Origin: a virus
Reading direction: 5' to 3' (one strand)
Length of the DNA: 36,957 nucleotides
IMG/VR virus record: IMGVR_UViG_3300028372_000232
Location: 1-36,957 of that record
The position numbers and the translations under genes are program-made. Below are positions 30,993 to 36,957 of the stretch, piece after piece. Below the pieces are notes generated by a model that searched no databases, was not told the origin of the DNA, and saw only the letters and a list, made by a program, of their open reading frames with translations. Positions within the stretch are counted from its first letter, which is position 1; every line of letters starts with the position of its first letter.

Positions 30993-31827
30993 CGATACAC
31001 CTATTCAAACTGAATTTATTCATTACATGTACATTGGCATCTTTTATTCTAAGTGCAGTATACTCGCCTTGGTAGTCTGGCTTTTCCAACAACATAAACA
31101 AACTGTTGTCTTTAATTTCGTATAACAACGACTTGTCTGTAATATAGTAAAGTGTGCCTGGCATAGGCTTAACGAAATGGCCGGATTGATAACCGTTCAT
31201 GATGTGAACTGCAATACTAAACGAAAAATCATTTCGATATTGACTGCTTCTTAGTTGGAAAATGTATCTGTAGTGGTCCCAGTTCTCTTTGATATGTTCT
31301 ACTAGGCCAAAGAATATTTCGTTCTCTGCGGTTTTACGAAAGAACATTGCTGTTGCCCAGTAAAAATCAACACTGGTATCCGATATACTAACAAACTCAA
31401 GACCGCGATCTATTCCAGTAATGTCAGTACAATCCTTGTACATCAATAAGTCATTCTTGTTATCAAAACACTTTAAAAAGGTATCATTGCAGATTACTAC
31501 ATCAGTGTCTAAAACTAAGGTCTCGTCGTAGGGAGTAAGTTCAAACGCCATCGGCCTGTCACCGTTCCTCCATTGAAGAGTCTTAGACGCAAATGCGCCG
31601 TCATTAAAAACCTTGTCGTTTGAATCTTGGCGGCGGCCAACTGTAATGATATTATCGAATACAGACTCTGCATCAGAAAACCTATACAGTAAATACTTTT
31701 TACTGTCTGTAACAAGCGTAGTAGGTAACCCTAGATATTCGGAGACTCTGTGTGCAAGAAAGTAGGCTTGTTTGACGTAGTCGATCTGATTATTGTTGTG
31801 TGCAAATACTAATACACCTTTAGTCAT
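30982..31827 (-). CDS. GT-A (GT8-like) glycosyltransferase-like protein
   Basis: 281 residues. 'GVLVFAHNNNQIDYVKQAYFLAHRVSEYLG' (4-33), 'TTLVTDS' and 'FELTPYDETLVLDTDVVICND' (95-115; D107-T-D109 is the DxD motif) parallel the 30156-30992 protein. The later half differs more ('YQSGHFVKPMPGTLYYITDK'). Start at ATG 31827, inside the end of the 31820-32170 gene, with GGAGAAA about 13 bases upstream, probably translated by coupling. Likely sugar transferase working with its tandem relative. Confidence 0.65.
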   Translation of the reverse strand: MTKGVLVFAHNNNQIDYVKQAYFLAHRVSEYLGLPTTLVTDSKKYLLYRFSDAESVFDNIITVGRRQDSNDKVFNDGAFASKTLQWRNGDRPMAFELTPYDETLVLDTDVVICNDTFLKCFDNKNDLLMYKDCTDITGIDRGLEFVSISDTSVDFYWATAMFFRKTAENEIFFGLVEHIKENWDHYRYIFQLRSSQYRNDFSFSIAVHIMNGYQSGHFVKPMPGTLYYITDKSLLYEIKDNSLFMLLEKPDYQGEYTALRIKDANVHVMNKFSLNRCIDEQ

Positions 31828-32170
31828 AATCTGTTAGTTTCTCCACAGATCGATTTTTTCTAATTTCTTCGTAGGCTGCATGGAAGGAGTTTGTTGCAGA
31901 GAAATACACATCAAAGATGTTGTCGTTGAAGTCAACGAGGTCGCCGATCATTGTCGGAGTTTCGTTATCGTCAATTAAAATAACTTCCTCAAATCCCTTA
32001 TCAACAAGCATGTTTACAAAGGTCATAAGCTCTTTGCTTACAGTAAATTGACTGCCTTTGTAATAGTAGATGGTTTGTTCGCGAAATTTTTCTTTGAGGA
32101 TACGCTTTTGGTTGTTGAGCGTAATCATATAATTTGAAAAGTCTAATGCTTTTTCAAGTCGTTCGTCCAT
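31820..32170 (-). CDS. Small phage protein of unknown function behind an RBS-hiding hairpin
   Basis: 116 residues; the ATG at 32170 follows AGGAG with six bases between. A predicted coiled or helical N-terminus ('MDERLEKALDFSNYMITLNNQKRILKEKF') leads to a short alpha/beta part ('FEEVILIDDNETPTMIGDLVDF'). It is acidic with no cysteine or recognisable motif. It is the first gene of the leftward run down to 28698. Its ribosome-binding site sits inside the 12-bp stem at 32173-32214, so translation from read-through mRNA is expected to be low. Confidence 0.7.
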   Translation of the reverse strand: MDERLEKALDFSNYMITLNNQKRILKEKFREQTIYYYKGSQFTVSKELMTFVNMLVDKGFEEVILIDDNETPTMIGDLVDFNDNIFDVYFSATNSFHAAYEEIRKNRSVEKLTDYD

Positions 32171-32172
32171 AG

Positions 32173-32214
32173 AAGTCTCCTAGTCATACTATATTTTATG
32201 ACACTAGGAGACTT
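32173..32214 (-). promoter_or_regulatory. Hairpin sequestering a ribosome-binding site, with an embedded promoter-like box
   Basis: AAGTCTCCTAGT (32173-32184) and ACTAGGAGACTT (32203-32214) pair perfectly over 12 bp. CATA/TATG (32185-32188 with 32197-32200) extends the stem beyond a two-base bulge. On the minus-strand RNA the AGGAG of the 32170 gene (32181-32177) is locked in the stem. The apical region reads CATAAAATA (32192-32200), a near match to the late box, so a late transcript starting there would lack the 5' arm and free the ribosome-binding site. The hairpin also lies just after the stop of the 32225-33190 gene and may act as a terminator or processing site, though no T-run follows. 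Confidence 0.6.
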
Positions 32215-32224
32215 TAGTCAACCA

Positions 32225-33190
32225 TTATTGGAAGCTATTTACTATAGAATAGGGTGGGAAAGCTACTGTTACTGAACCGTCTGCACGGCGTCCGCCGTAA
32301 CGCATTGTGATGTCAGCAGTTACTGGTTCGTTGACGCCGCCGTATACACTACCTCTTGCAATGCCGTCTGGATCGCTCTCTGGGCCGCCGTCAAACAATC
32401 GTATTCTAAATCTTAAAGTAGAACTAGACGGTGCACGTACTTCAACAGTCCAATAACTGTTTGAATACACTGCGCCCGAGGCGTTCTTTCTAAAAATTTC
32501 AGTATAGTTCTGGTTTACTTGATCATTACCGTAGTTGTTAGTTTGTGGAAACTGAATGTTTAACGACCCAGTGTTCGTAACGTTTACAGAGTTACGGTCA
32601 AATAGTACTATACCAGGATTCTCAATTAGCTGTTTCCAGCCTAAGTTTCTCTGGTAACTGGCAGAGCCTGACGCTAGGTTAGACACTACTCCTGACAAGC
32701 GAACCTGTCCGCCTGAATTGAAAAAGTGTCGTCTTGAATTTGATGAAAGAAAGGAAAGTTCTACTTCAGAAGTAATTGTAACACGACTCCAGCTATTAGT
32801 TCTCGAGTCAGATGCAATCGCCGGAACTATTTCGACCTGCGAAGCATCAAAATTAAACCTATTTGTTTCTAATGTTGTCATTAGATCTAGGTAGTCTCGA
32901 AAACCCTTTGTGGTGTCGACGCCTGTTTGCTCTGCTGCAATCAAGTCGCCGGCCTCTATTAGACTAAGCGGAATTGGATCACCTGTTTGTAACGTATAAG
33001 CCGTTTCAAGATCATCGCGCACTTCTGCTAGTTTAGCAGCGGTTACTGTTCTTCCTATACTTACAGGCGAACTAGTAACAGGCTGTCCGTAACCGAAAGA
33101 AGTAGTACCGTTGCCTAGTAATCGCTCTATTCTGCTCTGCAAGCTGTTGTATTCTGCGGCTAAAATTCTTCCGCCTGTAGTAACTGCCAT
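32225..33190 (-). CDS. Phage structural / tail-fibre-associated protein
   Basis: 321 residues. N-terminal 'MAVTTGGRILAAEYNSLQSRIERLLG' and 'VTAAKLAEVRDDLETAY' resemble virion structural proteins of marine T4-like phages. The rest is Ser/Thr/Asn-rich beta structure ('SRVTITSEVELSFLSSNSRRHFFNSGGQVRLSG', 'ADITMRYGGRRADGSVTVAF'). No cysteines or enzymatic motif. A perfect TATAAATA box (33217-33224) lies about 27 bases upstream and AAGGA six bases before the ATG, so it is expressed late. Followed by the strong hairpin at 32173-32214. Fibre or neck/baseplate appendage protein is inferred. Confidence 0.7.
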   Translation of the reverse strand: MAVTTGGRILAAEYNSLQSRIERLLGNGTTSFGYGQPVTSSPVSIGRTVTAAKLAEVRDDLETAYTLQTGDPIPLSLIEAGDLIAAEQTGVDTTKGFRDYLDLMTTLETNRFNFDASQVEIVPAIASDSRTNSWSRVTITSEVELSFLSSNSRRHFFNSGGQVRLSGVVSNLASGSASYQRNLGWKQLIENPGIVLFDRNSVNVTNTGSLNIQFPQTNNYGNDQVNQNYTEIFRKNASGAVYSNSYWTVEVRAPSSSTLRFRIRLFDGGPESDPDGIARGSVYGGVNEPVTADITMRYGGRRADGSVTVAFPPYSIVNSFQ

Positions 33191-33216
33191 TCTGAATCCT
33201 TATTATGTAAGTGTTT

Positions 33217-33224
33217 TATTTATA
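33217..33224 (-). promoter_or_regulatory. T4-type late promoter TATAAATA
   Basis: Exact consensus on the minus strand (GTATAAATAAAACAC), overlapping the last codons of the upstream fibre gene, followed by AAGGATTCAGA and ATG 33190. This is the classical T4 late arrangement with a normal leader. Confidence 0.75.
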
Positions 33225-34686
33225 CTTTGAGAACGCACTCAACTAAGCCTTCTGACTCGCCTAACTTGTCTTCCAGCGCAACACCTACTAAAGATACTGA
33301 AGGAATGCTTGATGCAACACCGTTGTTAGCAGCAAATACACTTTCGCCTTTCTTGATTTCGCCAACTACTCGAACAGGAACTCGGCCTTTAAGAGCAAGG
33401 GCCTGGCCTTCGGAACCTGAGTTCATTAAGAAAGCAGGATCTGCTGACACAACGCCTATAGCCACAGAGTCGCTCTGAGCTTCGGTTGTTTCTGCTGTGC
33501 CGCCAACAGCCATTACAGTTCCTGTTGGGTACTCAACGTCAGTTGTATATTTTTCTGCCAAGTCAGCGTACTGAGCGTTAGTAGCAGTACCGTTAAATTC
33601 GTTTGCAAAAATAACATTGTTCGAAGAGCGAGCTACGATCGTATTTGGCACTGCTGTAACTGAAGCACTAAGGTATGTTCCAGCTGATATCTTTAAAGTG
33701 TCAGCCTTTAATGCCGGGCCGCCTTCAAACGACGAAGCATATATTCCTCTAAACGGAAGCGACTGTGACCCTAAGTCAAATGTGTCGCCTATTGCAGGGA
33801 AGATGCCTTCACTGGTAATAGAAACACTGTGTATGCTAGCATCGTTTGAGTTATTTGCTTTGAACTGAATCTCGTTTTCTGCGCCGCTGGTGTTACTAAT
33901 TACACCACGCACAGGTTCTGACCCACCTGTCTCAGCTGAGAAGCTGAACGAGCCACCTATCAGCATACCGTCGATGCCTGTTGTAATTTGGTTTACAAAA
34001 TCTGGGTTCGCTACTGTAACAAATTCACTAGCTAGACGGTTGTTTAGCTTGTCGGCGTTTGTTGCTGTACCTTTAAAACGGTAAGCCGATGTAGTTACAC
34101 CGTCGGATGAATCTCGTAGTGTAATACCTCTTGATATTCTATCAAACGGACCGCTAAGTTCTTCTTGATCACTAATCTCAAATTCAGTAGGGGAAAAGAT
34201 AGAAATCGGAGTATCATTAACGTAAGAAACAATAACTGATCTAGGAGTAATATTTGTGTCGTTAACTTCTTGGCTAACCATTTGTGTCAGGCCGTCACCT
34301 GCGTCTTGTGGTCCGATAAGAATAAATTCAAACCCGTTATATACATACAACTGGTCGTTACCATTGTCCCACCAAAAATCACCGACACTAAGGCCAACTG
34401 GGGCTGACATAGAAACTTCACTGCCGCCTGTTGATCTCCAAGATGTACCGTCGAAGAATTTTAATTTTCTCTCTGAACTATCATACCAGGCTTGCCCAGA
34501 CAACGCCTTAGGCGGTGGGTTTGCGTTTGAAAAGTTCTCCAGCAAGAACAGGAAGTTCTCGTTGTGAATCTCGCCGTAGCCGGCATAATTTTTGCCGATG
34601 AACCTTAGATCAGTGGTTTGATCTAGTGTTCCGTCTTCGACTACTGTCAACAGCTCCCTGTTGTATCTATCTATCTGATAAGCCAT
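33220..34686 (-). CDS. Tail fibre-like protein (marine T4-like family)
   Basis: 488 residues. 'FIGKNYAGYGEIHNENFLFLLENFSNANPP' followed by 'LSGQAWYDSSERKLKFFDG' and 'VGDFWWDNGNDQLYVYNGFEF' is the N-terminal signature of fibre proteins I know from marine T4-like phages. The 34738-36651 gene is a paralogue in this part. A central beta-rich shaft follows. The C-terminal 100 residues ('TVMAVGGTAETTEAQSDSVAIGVVSADPAFLMN ... LKGRVPVRVVGEIKKGESV') form a separate small domain resembling C-terminal modules of other phage fibre proteins. Start ATG 34686 with AAAGGGG about ten bases upstream; late box GATAAATA at 34717-34724. Confidence 0.8.
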   Translation of the reverse strand: MAYQIDRYNRELLTVVEDGTLDQTTDLRFIGKNYAGYGEIHNENFLFLLENFSNANPPPKALSGQAWYDSSERKLKFFDGTSWRSTGGSEVSMSAPVGLSVGDFWWDNGNDQLYVYNGFEFILIGPQDAGDGLTQMVSQEVNDTNITPRSVIVSYVNDTPISIFSPTEFEISDQEELSGPFDRISRGITLRDSSDGVTTSAYRFKGTATNADKLNNRLASEFVTVANPDFVNQITTGIDGMLIGGSFSFSAETGGSEPVRGVISNTSGAENEIQFKANNSNDASIHSVSITSEGIFPAIGDTFDLGSQSLPFRGIYASSFEGGPALKADTLKISAGTYLSASVTAVPNTIVARSSNNVIFANEFNGTATNAQYADLAEKYTTDVEYPTGTVMAVGGTAETTEAQSDSVAIGVVSADPAFLMNSGSEGQALALKGRVPVRVVGEIKKGESVFAANNGVASSIPSVSLVGVALEDKLGESEGLVECVLKV

Positions 34687-34716
34687 GTTTGCATATCCCC
34701 TTTATGTGCTTTTTAT

Positions 34717-34724
34717 TATTTATC
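34717..34724 (-). promoter_or_regulatory. T4-type late promoter GATAAATA
   Basis: Minus-strand CAGATAAATAATAAAAAGC in the gap between two fibre genes, about 30 bases upstream of ATG 34686. Matches the late consensus at seven of eight positions (first base G). Confidence 0.6.
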
Positions 34725-34737
34725 TGTTTTACAAGTA

Positions 34738-36651
34738 CTAGATGTTTTGTACATTGCCGTCTTCAGGTTCAACACCTGTTGCTGTCCAATTGCCGCTAAC
34801 AACTTCGAAACTTCTAACTTCTCTCACAATCGGCGGAGTATAAGGAACAGACAGGTTACTAGGCAAAGTTATAGACTCAACTACTTCTAATCGATTGATT
34901 TGATTAACGTTAGTTACCGGGTCAGGACCTACTAATACCTGTGCTGTGTCAATAGTAGTGTTGCTGAAAACATCGATACCGTCGATTACCTCACTGTCAA
35001 TCTTAGTAGTGATCACTTTTGCCTGTTTGCCATTGTTATCAACTGTTGTTGGGAAGACTTGTTCTAAGAACAGAATAATGTTTCCGCTCACAACGCCCGG
35101 TGACCATCCTGTAATATCAAAAGAGAATACTATCAATGAGTTATCTATCTCTTGATCTACATAGGTTTTGTTTGCAGCATCTGATCCAATATCTGGGCCG
35201 ACCAAGTCTGTAATTTTACTGTTTGTAACGCTTATATCGCCCGGTGAACCGCCAAAGCTAGCATCTAAAATTAGTCCTGGGTTATTAATTTTGTTAATAG
35301 TCGACGGTTCGTCAACTCCTACTTGTATATCTGCTGACGTAACGTTGTCTAAATTACCAACCCTAACCAGTCCTGGTGCATCTGTAATAGCTATTCCAAG
35401 ACTACTTACATCAAGTACCTTTGTGTTATCAATCCTATATTCTTTACCAAAAGCAAGATCTACGTTCTCGCTAAGAGTCCAACTATCTGTAGCATCAATC
35501 CAGTTAAACGTTTTGTCAGTGTCGCCTCTTAAAGTTATGCCGCCACCGTCTGCTGTAACGTTTGTAGGATTAGCTGTTACTCCCAACTCCAAATTCTTGT
35601 CACCGACTGAAATTGTTGTCGACTCAATCGTTATAGTAGTGCCTTCAACGATTAAATTGCCGGTAATCCTTGTGTCACCGTCGACATCTAGTGTATAAGC
35701 AGGCGCAGGACTGAATAAGCCGATGTAATTGTTAGTGCTATCAATCGAAATAGCTTCTACCGGGTCTGGTGCGCCGGCAACTTTTATACGAATGTCACTA
35801 CCTAAGCGAGCTGATTCTATTACTAGGTCGCCGTCTTCGATAACAACTCGGGTTCTGTCGTCGATTAAACGTAGCTCCGGTAGTGCTCCAGTGTCAACAT
35901 CGCCTTGGATTGTAAACCTGCCAGCCAGTATACCATTCTCGTCGTTTCTTAATACCTGCGATGCAGAAAACTCAGTAGCAGGATCTGTTCCACTAAGTAA
36001 GTTCTGTGCTCGGGTTGCTGTGCCTCGGTACTGAAAGTCATACGAATTTACAATATTCAAACCTGGGAATATTGTTCCGTCTGTATTTTCCGCTGTTACC
36101 AACTCAGGAATAATGTTGCCTGTAGTATTCCTAGGTCTTATTTCAATGCGAGAAACAACAGCTTGTAGTGTCTCGCCGATTCTAACTTCTAATACTGTTC
36201 TAAAGTTGAGGTTAGTGTCCTGCACTGTTCGAACAAAGACACCACTTTGGCCTTGCTGCAAGGTAAATTGCGGACCTACCAGCTGAAATTCCTCGCCGTC
36301 ATACAAATAAAGCTGGTTAGTTGACGTGTTGTACCAAGTATCACCTGCTATAGGGTCTTGTGGTTCAACAATTCCAACAAAACTGCCAGCAGCTGGTTGA
36401 AATTCCTCGCCGTTGTATATCTTTAGTTTGTTAATACTAGTGTCGTACCACAACTGGCCTTTTAACGGAGCTAATGGAACTGTAGAGTTGGAAAAGTTTT
36501 CAAGCATCTTGATAAAGTTTTCGTTGATAAACTCACCGTAGCCTGTAAAATTCCGTCCTACTAACGAAATATCAGTAGTGTCAGTGTCTAATATTCCGTC
36601 CACTAGCTCTACTAGTATAGTTCCGTCTGTTCTATTTAGAATATAACTCAT
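34738..36651 (-). CDS. Tail fibre-like protein (marine T4-like family), long paralogue
   Basis: 637 residues. 'LVGRNFTGYGEFINENFIKMLENFSNSTVP' and two copies of the 'GQLWYDTSINKLKIYNGEEF' / 'GDTWYNTSTNQLYLYDGEEF' unit define the same family as 33220-34686. The middle has fibre-shaft-like segments ('YIGLFSPAPAYTLDVDGDTRITGNLIVEGTTITIESTTISVGDKNLELG'), a pattern common in trimeric phage fibres. It lacks the C-terminal module of the shorter paralogue and ends in a different beta-rich domain. ATG 36651 overlaps the upstream stop and has GGGAA seven bases upstream. Likely a distal tail-fibre subunit. Confidence 0.8.
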   Translation of the reverse strand: MSYILNRTDGTILVELVDGILDTDTTDISLVGRNFTGYGEFINENFIKMLENFSNSTVPLAPLKGQLWYDTSINKLKIYNGEEFQPAAGSFVGIVEPQDPIAGDTWYNTSTNQLYLYDGEEFQLVGPQFTLQQGQSGVFVRTVQDTNLNFRTVLEVRIGETLQAVVSRIEIRPRNTTGNIIPELVTAENTDGTIFPGLNIVNSYDFQYRGTATRAQNLLSGTDPATEFSASQVLRNDENGILAGRFTIQGDVDTGALPELRLIDDRTRVVIEDGDLVIESARLGSDIRIKVAGAPDPVEAISIDSTNNYIGLFSPAPAYTLDVDGDTRITGNLIVEGTTITIESTTISVGDKNLELGVTANPTNVTADGGGITLRGDTDKTFNWIDATDSWTLSENVDLAFGKEYRIDNTKVLDVSSLGIAITDAPGLVRVGNLDNVTSADIQVGVDEPSTINKINNPGLILDASFGGSPGDISVTNSKITDLVGPDIGSDAANKTYVDQEIDNSLIVFSFDITGWSPGVVSGNIILFLEQVFPTTVDNNGKQAKVITTKIDSEVIDGIDVFSNTTIDTAQVLVGPDPVTNVNQINRLEVVESITLPSNLSVPYTPPIVREVRSFEVVSGNWTATGVEPEDGNVQNI

Positions 36652-36957
36652 TGTGTGTTCCCGGTATAGATAATATAGTTAACTGTTGTATATGGATTCA
36701 TAGTGTTTAACGGAGAGCCTAATTCTTCACCAGCTTCGAGCCTGTAGTCGTCGTTACCTGTTTGACCGCCGTTTAGAATCTGTCCGCTAGTCGGAATCCC
36801 TGATACTGAGCTCGAAGCAGCCCCTACAGTGTCTATATTCAAGGAAACAACCTCTGGAGAATCGTTTAAATTGTCAAGGGCAGCGTCTCTAATCGCAAAA
36901 TACTGCTTTGCATTAATGCCCGACGAAGTTAAGTTATGCTCGTGAGCTGGTAAGTTA
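36648..36957 (-). CDS. Tail fibre / tail collar tip protein, C-terminal fragment (5' part outside window)
   Basis: The frame is open to the window edge, so only the last 101 residues or so are seen. They include 'LPAHEHNLTSSGINAKQYFAI' with an H-x-H pair, 'SGQILNGGQTGNDDYRLEAGEE' and a terminal 'NPYTTVNYIIYTGNTQ'. An L-P-x-H-x-H motif and an ending on 'VNYII' are typical of phage tail collar or fibre-tip domains, where histidines of a trimer can bind a metal ion. It directly precedes the long fibre gene (ATGA overlap). An internal TTG at 36842 is not the true start. Receptor-binding tip is inferred. Confidence 0.7.
   Translation of the reverse strand, partial: NLPAHEHNLTSSGINAKQYFAIRDAALDNLNDSPEVVSLNIDTVGAASSSVSGIPTSGQILNGGQTGNDDYRLEAGEELGSPLNTMNPYTTVNYIIYTGNTQ

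Noticed and set aside
30156-31827. Adjacent GT-A genes as one gene split by a frameshift
   Set aside because: Each has its own full-length N-terminal glycosyltransferase plan and DxD motif. They are tandem paralogues, not two halves.
35168-35698. Long rightward open frame antisense to the long fibre gene
   Set aside because: It is a Ser/Pro/Leu-rich shadow of the fibre coding sequence, with no ribosome-binding site and no recognisable protein features. The same applies to other antisense frames at 1085-1423, 10539-10871 and 34256-34567.
1-36957. CRISPR arrays, tRNA genes, insertion sequences, attachment sites
   Set aside because: I saw no regularly spaced direct repeats, no cloverleaf-like segment in the short gaps, and no transposase or integrase reading frame. 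Intergenic gaps are all under 100 bases.

Overview
The window reads as part of a large marine T4-like myovirus genome, either a cyanophage or a pelagiphage relative. Three things point this way. Genes are tightly packed with ATGA or TAATG overlaps. Several operons begin with TATAAATA-type boxes, the T4 late-promoter signature. The right end carries two paralogous tail-fibre genes with the N-terminal YGE..NENF / WYD motifs that I know from marine T4-like phages, followed by the end of a tail-tip gene. The base composition is AT-rich throughout and I see no tRNA, rRNA, insertion sequence or CRISPR. No stretch longer than 100 bases lacks a gene.

Layout. Positions 1-3380 (+) hold two tandem beta-propeller adhesin or fibre-like genes, the first cut by the window edge and the second with a reading-frame break near 1085-1104. 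Positions 3425-17491 hold short operons that alternate in direction. They encode mostly 2-oxoglutarate/Fe(II)-oxygenase-like double-stranded beta-helix proteins, plus a QueC-like PP-loop ATPase, four radical SAM enzymes in two mirror-image pairs, a short-chain dehydrogenase and a GNAT-like protein. Positions 17474-25976 (-) form a long operon: TauD-like dioxygenase, methyltransferase, glycosyltransferase-like protein, two more radical SAM proteins, a GT-A protein with an internal duplication, and a UDP-sugar dehydrogenase gene. Positions 26059-27303 (+) encode a second glycosyltransferase-like protein. Positions 27292-32170 (-) encode a seventh radical SAM protein, three GT-A glycosyltransferase-like proteins and two unknowns. 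Positions 32225-36957 (-) are structural fibre genes.

The most striking element is at 23456-25976. A UDP-glucose/GDP-mannose dehydrogenase-family gene is broken into two separate ORFs by a split intein inserted exactly before its catalytic cysteine. A free-standing homing endonuclease gene (zinc finger, NUMOD3-like repeats, Vsr-like PD-(D/E)xK domain) sits between the halves. Protein trans-splicing would join 249 N-terminal residues to 157 C-terminal residues and rebuild a normal-length enzyme of about 406 residues. This is the 'fractured gene' layout known from phage replication and nucleotide genes. I do not recall it described for a sugar-nucleotide dehydrogenase.

How the genes may work together (inference). 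The island lies between host-recognition genes and combines a nucleotide-sugar oxidase, at least six glycosyltransferase-like proteins, seven radical SAM enzymes, about ten oxygenases and a methyltransferase. It may build or decorate a glycan, or modify virion fibre proteins or cell-surface polymers during late infection. At each of four divergent junctions at least one late-promoter-like box sits close to a start codon. At four convergent junctions the stop codons overlap.
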